Translations under genes and position numbers: made by a program
Origin: Myxococcota bacterium
GTDB lineage: Bacteria; Myxococcota_A; Bradymonadia; UBA7976; UBA1532
Assembly (NCBI GenBank): GCA_963169045.1
Contig: CAUJDF010000091.1
Location: 186,001 to 250,000 of the forward strand
Reading direction: 5' to 3'
DNA length: 64,000 bases
The notes under the pieces: generated by a model
What the model was told of the DNA's origin: nothing
The model's input: the letters and a program-made list of their open reading frames with translations, nothing else
Database searches by the model: none
In this document: in pieces, positions 56,034 through 64,000 of the stretch
How the letters are laid out: the number at the start of each line of letters is the position of its first letter
How positions within the stretch are numbered: the stretch's first letter is position 1

Positions 56034-58340
56034 TCAGCCGCCCTTGAGCGTCGCGATGACCTTGCGCGCCTCGTCGGCCAGCGCCTGGTCCTTCTCCTTC
56101 TTCGCGTACTCCGTCAATGGGTCGATCGCCGCCTTGCTCTTGAGCTTGCGCAGGCCATCGAGCGCCGCGCGGCGTACCTCGGGGCTCGTGTCGTCGAGGC
56201 CGCTGGCCACCGGCTCCGCCGCCGAAGCGTCGCCCGTGTCGGCCATCGCCAGGAGCGTCGCCGCGCGGATCCCGGCGACCGGATCCTGGAGCAGCGCCGC
56301 CATCGCGGTCACGGTGCGCGGATCCTTCACGAGCCGCAGCCCGTTCACGGCCTCGAGGCGCACGTCCGCGTCCTTGTCGAACAGGCGCTCGCTGAAGTAC
56401 GACAGCAGCGGCTCGCGCTTCTCGACGACCTCGCCGATGCGCGCCAGCGCCCCCGTCGCCGCCCGACGCACCCGCACGTCGTCGTGGTTCAGGTTCTCGA
56501 CGACCAGGTTCAGGGCCTCCTTCTCCTTGAGCAGGCCCAGCGAGCCCAGCGCGTTCGCCAGCAGCTCCGCGTCCTTCTCGGCGGCGTAACCCAGCAGGCT
56601 CTTGACCGACTCGGCGCCGGGGAAGGCCCGCATCGCCCGCGCCACCGCGCGCTTGACCTCGAGGGCGCCATCGGCGGCGAGCTTCTGCACGTCGCCGCGC
56701 ACCTCGTCGCCGGCGATCACCTCGAAGCTGCGCACCGCCGCGGCGCGAATGTTGGCGTCCTTGTCGCCGGCCAGCGACCGCAGGGGCTCGAGGACCTTCT
56801 TCGACGCCTTCTTCCCGTCGCGCTGGACGATCGCGCCGAGCGTCGACACGGCGGAGCGGCGCAGCACGGCGTTCTTCTCCTTGGTGGCGTCGAGGACGAA
56901 GTCGGTGCTCTGCGCGGCGTAGATCGTGCGGATGGCGGTCAGCACCGCGTCGCCCGAGTCGACGTCGGTCACGTCTGCCGCCGCCAGCAGCGGGAGCGCC
57001 GCCGGCTTGCCCAGGCGCGAGAGCGCCGCCGCCGCCGCCTTGCGCGTCGCCGGCTCGGCGTGCTTCAGCGCCTGGCCGAGCGTGGCGTAGGTCTCGCTCC
57101 CGTCATGCTGCGCCAGGGCCGTCGCCGCGCCGGCCGAGTCGTCGCCCTTGGCGTTGACGGCCATCCACCGCAGGCCCTGCTGCAGCGTCGCGGCGTCCTT
57201 GCCGGCGGCGAGCGCCTTGGCGATCTCGAGCTGGATCTCGGCGGCGAGCTTGCCGCCGAGCTGGGCCCCCAGGGCGCCGTGCTCGCCGCGCTTCTGCAGG
57301 CTGGCGATCGCCGCGGCGCGCACGCCGGCGTCCGCGTGTCCGAGCACGCCGGCGAGCTGCTCGCCCGCCTCCTTGGCCTTGCTGTCGCCGAGGGCGGTCG
57401 CCGCGGCCGCCACGATGCCGGCGTCCTGGCTGCGCAGCGCGTGGTACTGGGCCGCGGCGCTGAACGCCGGGTCCTTCGACGCGCTCAGCATGGCGGCGGC
57501 CTTGTCCTTGAGGGTCGCGTCGGGATCGCCGTCCATGACTGCGCGGACCGCGGCGTTGACCTTGGCGTTGTCGCGTCCGGCGAGCCCGGCCAGCGCCTCG
57601 CCCCGCAGCGCCGCGTCGGCGGACTTGAGCACCGGAAGCAGCCGGTCCTCGAGGTCGGTCAGCTTGAGCACTGGCGCGGCCTTCACCGCCGCCAGCGCCG
57701 GCGCGCCGCCCGACGCCACGACGCTCCACATCGCGTCGACCGCGGCCTTGTCGCCCTTCGTCAGGCGGTCGCGCGCGACGCCGCTCGGCAACAGGCTGCC
57801 GTCGGGCAGCTCCACGAGCGCCACGGGGTCGACCGCCGGCGGCAGCGCCTGCCACAGCGCCAGCTTCAGCACATAGGCCGCGTAGGGGACGTCGGCGCGT
57901 GTCCAGCCGTTCGGCGCCACCTTCGGGAACACCACCTTGCTGGCGCCGTTCTCGGTGAAGGTGTAGACCGTCTCGGCCATCACGATGGGGTTGTAGGCTT
58001 GCTTGGTCTCGTCGAGATAGACGTAGACCACGCCGGTCTTGTCGGCGTCGGGCTGGAACGCGAGCCGCGCGTCGCCATAGCTGTTGCGCTTCTCGGCGAC
58101 GAGCTTCTTGAAGAGCTCGCGGACGCGGTCCTGGAAGCCGACGGGCGGGAGGCGCGTCGCCGACGGCACCAGGACGAACCGCTTGTCGCCGGTGCGCGAC
58201 CACTTCTCGTAGCTGAAGAGGACCGTCGAGACCGTGCCGTCGTCGTCGCCCTCGGCCGCGCGGGCCGCGGCGGGCAGCAGCTGCCCGCCGAGCAGCAGGG
58301 ACAACACCAGCAGGGACCGCGGGAGAGCCGTGCGCGTCAT
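56034..58340 (-). CDS. Exported HEAT-repeat protein
   Basis: A 768-residue protein with a signal peptide (LLVLSLLLGGQLLPAAARA), an N-terminal domain of about 190 residues (TVLFSYEKWSRTGDKRFVLV, VYVYLDETKQAYNPIVMAE) and then a solenoid of HEAT repeats that runs to the end (VRAAAIASLQKRGEHGALGA, VRRAATGALARIGEVV, VRRAALDGLRKLKSKAAIDP). These act as protein-interaction scaffolds. No catalytic residues were seen. The ATG at 58340 gives the signal peptide. It is divergent from the lipoprotein gene at 58383 across 42 bp. Confidence 0.87.
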   Translation of the reverse strand: MTRTALPRSLLVLSLLLGGQLLPAAARAAEGDDDGTVSTVLFSYEKWSRTGDKRFVLVPSATRLPPVGFQDRVRELFKKLVAEKRNSYGDARLAFQPDADKTGVVYVYLDETKQAYNPIVMAETVYTFTENGASKVVFPKVAPNGWTRADVPYAAYVLKLALWQALPPAVDPVALVELPDGSLLPSGVARDRLTKGDKAAVDAMWSVVASGGAPALAAVKAAPVLKLTDLEDRLLPVLKSADAALRGEALAGLAGRDNAKVNAAVRAVMDGDPDATLKDKAAAMLSASKDPAFSAAAQYHALRSQDAGIVAAAATALGDSKAKEAGEQLAGVLGHADAGVRAAAIASLQKRGEHGALGAQLGGKLAAEIQLEIAKALAAGKDAATLQQGLRWMAVNAKGDDSAGAATALAQHDGSETYATLGQALKHAEPATRKAAAAALSRLGKPAALPLLAAADVTDVDSGDAVLTAIRTIYAAQSTDFVLDATKEKNAVLRRSAVSTLGAIVQRDGKKASKKVLEPLRSLAGDKDANIRAAAVRSFEVIAGDEVRGDVQKLAADGALEVKRAVARAMRAFPGAESVKSLLGYAAEKDAELLANALGSLGLLKEKEALNLVVENLNHDDVRVRRAATGALARIGEVVEKREPLLSYFSERLFDKDADVRLEAVNGLRLVKDPRTVTAMAALLQDPVAGIRAATLLAMADTGDASAAEPVASGLDDTSPEVRRAALDGLRKLKSKAAIDPLTEYAKKEKDQALADEARKVIATLKGG

Positions 58341-58382
58341 CGTCGCTCCTGTGCCCGAACCCCAGAGTTCGCGGGGACGGCA

Positions 58383-59837
58383 ATGTATCCGCACAAGGTA
58401 GCGGGGGCAAGCGACGCGTCGGAAGTGCAAGCGACTGCCCCACGCCGGGGGGGTATCCACCGCAAGTGGTTGATCCCCTTGGTGTTTCTGGTGGGCGCGT
58501 GCGCCGCGCCGCCCCGCAGGGAGACGCCAGCCGCCGATCCCGCGGCCGCCGCGTACCACGAGGCGCTGGGCCAGGTGACGCTCGCGACGGGCGACGTGCG
58601 CGGCGCGCTCGCGCTGCGGGCCGAGCGCGCCGCCGCCGCGGAGCGCGCCCCCACGCCGTCCAACTGCCGGCGCCTGCTCGAGGCCGCCGACCTGCTGGGC
58701 CGACACCGCGATCGCCTCGACGTGGCCTACGCCGACCTCGCCGCCCGCGCCGCGCCCTGGCCCCGCCGCGCGCGCGCCGCCGAGGTCGCCGCCGCCACGA
58801 CCCGCGCCGCCGCGGCCGCCGATCGTGCCTGGCGCGCCGCCTGGGAGGCGCGCTGCGTCGGCCTGCCGCCCGTCGCCGAGCCCGAACCGGCGCCGCCGGC
58901 CCGCGTCCGCTCCCTCTGCGACGATCTGCGCCTCCACGGCCGCGCGGTGAACGTCATCGGACCCGCCTGGGCCGATCGCGCCCTGCGCCCGGCGGGCGGC
59001 CTGGCCGTCGCCCGCCGCCTCGCGCGCGAGCTCGAAGACGACCTCGACGTCCTCTTCGTCGTCCTCGACGGGCGCCGCCCCGAGGACGGCGGCCACCGAT
59101 CCGGTGTCTACCTCGAGCGCGGCACCGCCGGGCTCGGCGCGCCGGCGCCCACGCCGCCCGAGGCGCTGCCGGGCTGGCGTCGCCTCCGGTCGGTCGTCGT
59201 CCTCGGCGGCGCCGACGGCCTGCGGCGCGGGCCGAGCCTGCGCGGGCTCGCGCTCGCCCACGCCGGCCGCCTGACCCTGCCCGGGTGCCTCCCCGGGCCC
59301 GGCGCGGGCTGGGGCTGGTCCGACATCGGGGGCCAGCTGGGCGGCGCGGCGCCGGGCAGCATCGAGGAGGTGGCCCCCGGGCGCTTCCGGCTGCGCGGCC
59401 TGCGCGGCGACCCGGGCCTCGTCGCCAACGGCGGCAACTCGGTGCCCTACGCGCCGCTCGAGCTCTACCTGATGGGCCTGCTGCCGCGGCAGGAGGTGCC
59501 GGCGGCGACGTTCCTCCGCCACCCGCGGCCCGAGGCCGACGGGCTCGTGGCCGCCGACGGCCTCTGCCGGCTCGACGCCGCCGCGCTGGCGGTCCGGTTC
59601 GGCGAGCGCCCGCTCGATCCCGACCCGTGGCGCGTGGGGGTGGCCGTCGTGTCCGACCGCCCGCTCGACAGCGCCGCGATGGCGCAATATCGCGCCGAGG
59701 CGATCGCGTTCACCGCCGAGGGGCCCGACGACGACCCCGCGCTGCTCAACTTCTTCGAGGCCACCGGCGGACGCGGCCGGCTGGCCTTGACGGCGCCGCG
59801 CCCGCGCCCCGGCGAGCGCTGCACGGAGGCACGATGA
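58383..59837 (+). CDS. Lipoprotein with a protease-like C-terminal region
   Basis: A 484-residue protein with a lipoprotein signal (IPLVFLVGAC, Cys at about residue 37) after an unusually long charged N-terminus. It has an Ala/Arg-rich helical part and a C-terminal half with WGWSDIGGQLGG, GLRGDPGLVANGGNSVPYA and PLELYLMGLLPRQEVPAA. The last phrase recalls secreted metalloprotease-like proteins, but the zinc motif HExxH is absent (LALAHAGRLTLPG at the expected place). It is probably a non-catalytic relative. The ATG at 58383 is the only usable start. It overlaps the globin gene (ATGA). Confidence 0.7.
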   Translation: MYPHKVAGASDASEVQATAPRRGGIHRKWLIPLVFLVGACAAPPRRETPAADPAAAAYHEALGQVTLATGDVRGALALRAERAAAAERAPTPSNCRRLLEAADLLGRHRDRLDVAYADLAARAAPWPRRARAAEVAAATTRAAAAADRAWRAAWEARCVGLPPVAEPEPAPPARVRSLCDDLRLHGRAVNVIGPAWADRALRPAGGLAVARRLARELEDDLDVLFVVLDGRRPEDGGHRSGVYLERGTAGLGAPAPTPPEALPGWRRLRSVVVLGGADGLRRGPSLRGLALAHAGRLTLPGCLPGPGAGWGWSDIGGQLGGAAPGSIEEVAPGRFRLRGLRGDPGLVANGGNSVPYAPLELYLMGLLPRQEVPAATFLRHPRPEADGLVAADGLCRLDAAALAVRFGERPLDPDPWRVGVAVVSDRPLDSAAMAQYRAEAIAFTAEGPDDDPALLNFFEATGGRGRLALTAPRPRPGERCTEAR

Positions 59838-60238
59838 CGCTCTACGAACAGCTCGGCGGCGAGCCCGCCCTGCGCGCCATCCTCGAGGACTTCTACGACC
59901 GCGTCTTCTCGGACGTGATGATCGGCTACCTCTTCCGAGGCCAGGAGAAGGCGCGCCTCGTCCGGCTGGAGCTCGAGCACACGTCGAAGGTGCTCGGCGG
60001 CCCGCACGTCTACACGGGGCGGACGATGCAGAAGGCCCACGCTGCGCACCGCATCCTGCTCGGGCACTTTCGCCGGCGGAACAAGCTGCTCGAGGACGTG
60101 CTCGAGGCGCACGCGGTGCCGGCGCCCGTCCGCGAGGCGTGGCTGGCCCACGCGCGCGCGCTCGAGGCCGCCGTCGTCGGTCCCGTCCGACGCGGGGCGC
60201 ACTGCGATCAGGACGAGGACCGCCGCCAGCGCGCTTGA
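59834..60238 (+). CDS. Truncated hemoglobin-family protein
   Basis: A 134-residue protein with the truncated globin N-terminus (MTLYEQLGGEPALRAILEDFYDRV), the helix E to G region with AHRILLGHFRRRN and a probable heme-ligand His in the middle. Such globins bind oxygen or nitric oxide. It is longer at the C-terminus by a basic tail (GPVRRGAHCDQDEDRRQRA). It is co-translated with the upstream lipoprotein and lies 4.5 kb from a nitrite/sulfite reductase gene, which makes a nitrogen-oxide link possible but not shown. Confidence 0.87.
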   Translation: MTLYEQLGGEPALRAILEDFYDRVFSDVMIGYLFRGQEKARLVRLELEHTSKVLGGPHVYTGRTMQKAHAAHRILLGHFRRRNKLLEDVLEAHAVPAPVREAWLAHARALEAAVVGPVRRGAHCDQDEDRRQRA

Positions 60239-60266
60239 CGCGCGCGCCCGACCGGGCAAAAATACT
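60235..60266 (+). promoter_or_regulatory. Candidate promoter of the GMC oxidoreductase pair
   Basis: TTGACG at 60235-60240, overlapping the globin stop, lies 20 bases before AATACT at 60261-60266, which is followed by C. A 10 bp palindrome (ACTCGCGAGT, 60264-60273) overlaps the -10 element and could be a regulator site. Confidence 0.35.
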
Positions 60267-60299
60267 CGCGAGTCGGTTTTGTGGTTCGGGGGGTGGCCG

Positions 60300-60863
60300 A
60301 TGGGTCGGAACTTCTCCTTCAAGGGGCACACGCGGCGCATCGCGCGCGCCCTGGTCGACACGATGATGCCGCGCTGGCCCGAGCTCGAGGTCGACCTGAC
60401 CGACCGCATCCTCGACGACGTCGAGGGGGTCGTGCGCGGCTTCCCGGCGGCGTTCCAGGTGGGCTACGTGGCCGGCCTGTGGGCGCTCGAGGCGGCGAGC
60501 CCGCTGCTCGGCGGCGGCCCGCAACCCTTCACGCGCTGCGATCTCGAGACGCGCGAGCGCCGCCTGCGCGCCTTGCAGGACTCGAAGGTCCCGCAGCTGC
60601 GCCAGGTGTTGCTGCTCTATGGCGTCTTCGTCACCGCCAGCGCCTACGCGCAGCCCGAGGTCGAGGCCTTCCTCGGCGTGCCGCGGCGGGCCTGGCGCGA
60701 CGCGCGGGCGCGGTTCAGGGAGCGCCTCGTCCAGATGGAGGCGAGCCGGCCCCTGCGGCCGGCGACGCCCGAGGCCCTCGGCAGCCACGGCGTGGCGCCG
60801 GCGGCGACGTACCTCGACGAAGGGACGCTCGCGGCCGAAGCGCTGCGCGCGATGGGGGAGTGA
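60300..60863 (+). CDS. Small protein linked to a GMC oxidoreductase
   Basis: A 187-residue helical protein without signal peptide or Cys pairs: MGRNFSFKGHTRRIARALVD at the start, then LTDRILDDVEGVVRGFP and a pair of helices around LLLYGVFVTASAYAQPEVE. Its place directly before a GMC oxidoreductase (2 bp gap) suggests an accessory subunit, like the small subunits that accompany gluconate-type dehydrogenases, but no homology was recognised. ATG 60300 has GGGGGG upstream. A TTG at 60279 is less likely. Confidence 0.7.
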   Translation: MGRNFSFKGHTRRIARALVDTMMPRWPELEVDLTDRILDDVEGVVRGFPAAFQVGYVAGLWALEAASPLLGGGPQPFTRCDLETRERRLRALQDSKVPQLRQVLLLYGVFVTASAYAQPEVEAFLGVPRRAWRDARARFRERLVQMEASRPLRPATPEALGSHGVAPAATYLDEGTLAAEALRAMGE

Positions 60864-60865
60864 CG

Positions 60866-62398
60866 ATGCGCGAGCAGGTCCCGCGGGGCATCATCCAGCC
60901 GCACCAGACGCGCGGCGACGTGCGCGAGACGTGCGACGTGGTGGTCATGGGCAGCGGCGCCGGCGGCGCGGCGGCCGCGGCCACGCTCGCGGAGGCGGGC
61001 CTCGACGTGCTCGTGCTCGAGGAGGGCGCGTTCCACCGCACGAGCGAGTACGGCGCCAACGCCACCGCCATGTTCTCGGCGCTCATGCGCGACGGCGGGG
61101 CCACCGCCACGATCGGCCGCGCGCCCGTGCCCTACATGGAGGGGCGCTGCGTCGGCGGCTCCACCGTCATCAACGGCGGCATGTGCTGGCGCACGCCCGA
61201 GGACGTCCTCGACCACTGGGCGGGCGCCATGGGCCTGCCCGACCTCGCCCCCGCGGCGCTCGACCCGCTCTTCGACGAGGTCGAGGCGACCATCAATGCC
61301 CGCTACCAGGACCCGGGCAGCGAGGGTGGCAACAACGAGGTCTTCCGGCGCGGCGCCGAGAAGCTCGGCTGGAAGTACCAGCGCAACAAGCGCAACCAGA
61401 TCCACTGCGTCGGCAGCAACGAGTGCGTCACCGGCTGCCCCAGCGGCGCCAAGCAGAGCACCGTCTACTCGTGGCTCCCGCGTGTCTTCGCCCGCGGCGG
61501 CCGCCTCATGACCCACTGCAAGGTCACGAAGGTGCTCGTCGAGCGCGGCCGCGCCGTCGGCCTGGCCGGCACGCTGGACGACCCCCACCGCAGGCGGAAG
61601 TTCGTCGTCCGGGCGAAGGCGGTCGTGCTCGCGGGCGGCGCCGTGCAGACGCCGCTGCTGATGTTGCGCAACAAGATCGCGCCGAAGAACGAGCACGTCG
61701 GGCGGCACTTCACCATCCACCCGAACATCAAGGTGGCCGCGCTCTTCGAGGACCGCGTCGAGAGCATGCGCGGCGTGCACCAGGCCTATCAGTGCACGGA
61801 GTTCAAGAAGCGCGGCATCCTGCTCGCCCCCGGCGGCATCCCGCTCATGTTCACCGCCGTCGCCTTCAGCGACTTCGGCCGGCGCCTCGCCGAGCGCATG
61901 CGCGACTACCACCACATCGCGACCGGCGGCGTGCTCGTCGACGACTTCTCGAGCGGCCGCATCATGGCGCCGCTCGGCATTCCGCTCGTGAAGTACGACG
62001 TCACCGACATCGACCAGGAGAAGTTCGTCGAGGCGGCGGGCCTCCTCGCGACCCTGTACTTCGCGGCCGGCGCGAAGGAGGTCTACCTCCCGTTCCACGG
62101 CTATCCGGTGCTGAAGTCGGTCGACGACGTGAAGAAGCTCCACGACCACATGCCGCGCGTCGAGGACACCGAGTACTTCACCGCCCACCTCATGGGGTCG
62201 TGCCGCATGCACGGCGACCCGCGCCAGGGCGTGGTGGGCCCCGACGGCCAGTGCTGGGACCTCCCCGGCCTGTACCTCGCCGACGCCAGCGTCATGCCGG
62301 GCACCATCGGCGTGAACCCGCAGGTCACCATCATGGCCCTCGCCCGCCTCATCGCCCTCCGCCTCGCCGACAAGCTGCAGCGCCGCGCCGCGGCCTGA
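60866..62398 (+). CDS. GMC-family FAD oxidoreductase
   Basis: A 510-residue enzyme that oxidises an alcohol, sterol or sugar. The FAD loop VVVMGSGAGGAAAAATLAEA begins at about residue 25. The FAD-contact CVGGSTVINGGMCWRTP, the Cys-rich ECVTGCPSGAKQST and the C-terminal HLMGSCRMHGDP and GVNPQVTIMALARL, with His and Asn for catalysis, follow. The Cys cluster resembles that of long-chain alcohol or cholesterol oxidases. It has no signal peptide. It is paired with the small protein at 60300. Confidence 0.92.
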   Translation: MREQVPRGIIQPHQTRGDVRETCDVVVMGSGAGGAAAAATLAEAGLDVLVLEEGAFHRTSEYGANATAMFSALMRDGGATATIGRAPVPYMEGRCVGGSTVINGGMCWRTPEDVLDHWAGAMGLPDLAPAALDPLFDEVEATINARYQDPGSEGGNNEVFRRGAEKLGWKYQRNKRNQIHCVGSNECVTGCPSGAKQSTVYSWLPRVFARGGRLMTHCKVTKVLVERGRAVGLAGTLDDPHRRRKFVVRAKAVVLAGGAVQTPLLMLRNKIAPKNEHVGRHFTIHPNIKVAALFEDRVESMRGVHQAYQCTEFKKRGILLAPGGIPLMFTAVAFSDFGRRLAERMRDYHHIATGGVLVDDFSSGRIMAPLGIPLVKYDVTDIDQEKFVEAAGLLATLYFAAGAKEVYLPFHGYPVLKSVDDVKKLHDHMPRVEDTEYFTAHLMGSCRMHGDPRQGVVGPDGQCWDLPGLYLADASVMPGTIGVNPQVTIMALARLIALRLADKLQRRAAA

Positions 62399-62460
62399 CC
62401 GCGCCGCCGCGCCCGCGGGTCGCGCGAGTAAGTTGCCTTTCCCGACCGGGTGAGTGCTGC

Positions 62461-62466
62461 TATTCT
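62461..62466 (+). promoter_or_regulatory. TATTCT -10-like box before the reductase gene
   Basis: TATTCT followed by C lies 29 bases upstream of the start at 62496. Possible -35 partners are TTTCCC (62438-62443, 17 bases) or TTGCCT (62433-62438, 22 bases). Both are weak. Confidence 0.35.
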
Positions 62467-62495
62467 CCGTCCCGCATCGCGAAGGAATGCAGCGG

Positions 62496-64000
62496 ATGAC
62501 GACGGGGACGACGTGGAGCCGGGCCTGGCGGGAGCGCCTTCTCGGGCGCATGCCGGGACCGCTGGCCGAAGAGATCGACATCTTCGAGACCCAGATGGAG
62601 CTGCGCCGCCAGGGGCGCATCGACGAGAAGCTGTTCGCCGAGTCGCGGCTGCGCCGCGGCATCTACGGCCAGCGCTACGACAACGGGCAGCGCCACGACG
62701 GCGTCCGCACGCAGACGCTGAGCTTCCCGTGCGGCGAGCTCACGAAGGGCACCCAGACCGTCTGGGACGCCCCGGGCATGATGCGCATCAAGCTGCCGCT
62801 CGGCCGGGTCAGCGCCGAGCAGATCGAGCTCATGGCCGACCTCGCCGAGGAGTACGCCGACTCGATCCTGCACGTGACGACACGGCAGGACATCCAGCTG
62901 CACTTCGTCCACATCGAGGACACCCCGGCGCTGATGCGCCGCCTCGCCGCCGTGGGCATCACGACCCGCGAGGCCTGCGGCAACAGCGTCCGCAACGTCA
63001 CCACCTGCCAGTTCGCCGGCGTCTGCGGCGGCGCGCCGTTCGACCCCACGCCGTACGCGCACGCGCTGACGTACTTCCTGCTCGGCCACAAGGACACGCA
63101 GGACTTCGGCCGCAAGCTCAAGGTCGCGTTCTCGGGCTGCCGCGACGAGGCGTGCGGCCTGCTCAACATCCACGACCTCGGCCTGCTCACGGTGGTCCGG
63201 GACGGGCGCCGCGGCTTCGAGGTCTACGTGGGCGGCGGCCTCGGCTCGGTGCCGCGCCCGGCGCTCCTGCTCACCGACTTCTGCACCGAGCAGGAGCTGC
63301 TGCCGCTCTCGCAGGCGATCTGCCGCGTCTTCGCCCGCCACGGCGAGAAGGCGAAGCGCAACAAGGCGCGCCTCAAGTTCCTCGTCGAGAAGCTCGGCAT
63401 CGACGAGTTCCGCCGCCTCGTCTTCGAGGAGCGCGCCGTGCTCCCGCCCGAGGACCGCTGGACGTCGTACCTCGGCGACCTCGGCGCGTTCGACGAGGCG
63501 CCGCTGCGCCCGGCCTCGACGCTCGAGGGCGACCACGGTCCGGTGTTCGCCGCGTGGCGCGCCACCAACGTGCGCCCGCAGGCCCAGCCCGGCTACGTGA
63601 CGGCCACGGTGCGCCTGCCGCTCGGCGACATGACGTCGTGGCAGGCCCGCGGCCTGGCGGATCTCGCGCGCCGGTTCACCGGCGACCACATCCGCCTCAC
63701 CATCGAGCAGAACGTCGTCTTCCGCTGGGTGGCCGAGGGCGACCTGCCCGCCTTCCACCAGGGCCTCGAGGCCCTCGGCGTCGCCGACGCCGGCGCCGGC
63801 ACCGTCGTCGACGTCGTCTCGTGCCCGGGCACCGACACCTGCAAGCTCGGCATCTCCTCGAGCCGCGGCCTCGGCAGCGTCCTGCAGGCGCGCCTCGCCG
63901 CGAAGGCCGACGCGCTCCACCCCGACGTGCGCAAGCTGCACATCAAGGCGTCGGGCTGCTTCAACTCCTGCGGGCAGCACCACGTCGCCGACATCGGCTT
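62496..64000 (+). CDS. Siroheme nitrite/sulfite reductase (3' end cut off)
   Basis: The first 501 codons are present and the frame is open at the window end. The protein has two ferredoxin-like half domains (HVTTRQDIQLHFV, then LTIEQNVVFRWV) and two NiR/SiR domains. CPGTDTC and GCFNSCGQHH give the C-x5-C and C-x3-C pairs that bind the 4Fe-4S cluster and siroheme. It would reduce nitrite or sulfite by six electrons. Which one cannot be told from the visible part. The ATG at 62496 has AAGGA upstream. Confidence 0.93.
   Translation, partial: MTTGTTWSRAWRERLLGRMPGPLAEEIDIFETQMELRRQGRIDEKLFAESRLRRGIYGQRYDNGQRHDGVRTQTLSFPCGELTKGTQTVWDAPGMMRIKLPLGRVSAEQIELMADLAEEYADSILHVTTRQDIQLHFVHIEDTPALMRRLAAVGITTREACGNSVRNVTTCQFAGVCGGAPFDPTPYAHALTYFLLGHKDTQDFGRKLKVAFSGCRDEACGLLNIHDLGLLTVVRDGRRGFEVYVGGGLGSVPRPALLLTDFCTEQELLPLSQAICRVFARHGEKAKRNKARLKFLVEKLGIDEFRRLVFEERAVLPPEDRWTSYLGDLGAFDEAPLRPASTLEGDHGPVFAAWRATNVRPQAQPGYVTATVRLPLGDMTSWQARGLADLARRFTGDHIRLTIEQNVVFRWVAEGDLPAFHQGLEALGVADAGAGTVVDVVSCPGTDTCKLGISSSRGLGSVLQARLAAKADALHPDVRKLHIKASGCFNSCGQHHVADIG

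Noticed and set aside
56025-59837. Very long open frame on the plus strand opposite the HEAT gene
   Set aside because: GC-rich codon bias makes stop codons rare on the opposite strand. The part before 58383 has no recognisable protein features. Only the last part is the lipoprotein gene.
60644-62662. Long minus-strand frame opposite the GMC oxidoreductase
   Set aside because: No family features. The plus-strand frame carries a complete GMC oxidoreductase.

Overview
This 64 kb window is a gene-dense, GC-rich (about 73 percent by sampled lines) chromosomal segment of a Gram-negative bacterium. Evidence for an outer membrane is an LptD-like protein, a long AsmA protein, outer-membrane barrel and lipoprotein genes. 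Several features point to a Myxococcota-like deltaproteobacterium: an IPT/TIG protein ending in a Cys, hydrophobic stretch and poly-Arg tail that resembles the MYXO-CTERM sorting signal; a soluble Ser/Thr kinase with a Pro/Ala-rich tail; PEGA and HEAT-repeat proteins; and a barrel protein resembling a family typical of Myxococcales. No rRNA, tRNA, CRISPR array, transposase, integrase or prophage gene was seen.

Layout. 1-14296 (+): division and cell wall (dcw) cluster mraZ-rsmH-ftsL-ftsI-murE-murF-mraY-ftsW, a 216 bp gap with a promoter candidate, then murG-ftsQ-ftsA-ftsZ. murD, murC and murB are absent from their usual slots. 14385-16024 (-): ddl and an M23 peptidase. 16130 (+): small exported protein. 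26270-16812 (-): AsmA protein, a 335 bp gap holding a palindromic repeat element, then a barrel protein, argH, a lipoprotein and gamma-glutamyltransferase. 26371-27428 (+): PEGA protein and a small membrane protein. 37416-27433 (-): purM-purN-FAD protein-ihfB-dnaE-Hsp70-like-HEAT protein. 37501-40677 (+): two sugar-transferase-like proteins, a CRP-like regulator and folC. 44082-40682 (-): AMIN protein, LptD-like protein, CPBP protease. 44245-50192 (+): eight tightly packed genes including a crotonase, tmk and a PpiC-type isomerase. 50254-55982 (+): IPT protein, lipoprotein and Ser/Thr kinase, closed by a clear terminator. 58340-56034 (-): exported HEAT protein. 58383-64000 (+): lipoprotein, truncated globin, small subunit plus GMC oxidoreductase, and a siroheme nitrite/sulfite reductase cut by the window end.

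How it fits together. The first 14 kb makes lipid II and the septal machinery (MurE/MurF/MraY/MurG, FtsI/FtsW synthase, FtsQ/L, FtsA/FtsZ), with Ddl supplying D-Ala-D-Ala next door. Much of the rest serves the envelope (LptD, AMIN, AsmA, PpiC, lipoproteins), mixed with housekeeping metabolism (argH, purM/purN, folC, tmk, dnaE). Genes inside units usually overlap by 1-4 bases, so translational coupling is the rule. Several unit starts carry a -10-like motif close to TATNCT-C, sometimes only 6-8 bases from the start codon.

The most unusual observations are the 205 bp palindromic element at 22797-23001, the in-frame TGA that separates an Hsp70-like gene from its phosphate-binding start, a FtsZ whose conserved peptide is followed by a 48-residue tail, a FtsI with a PASTA domain, and a thymidylate kinase whose Walker A lysine is threonine.
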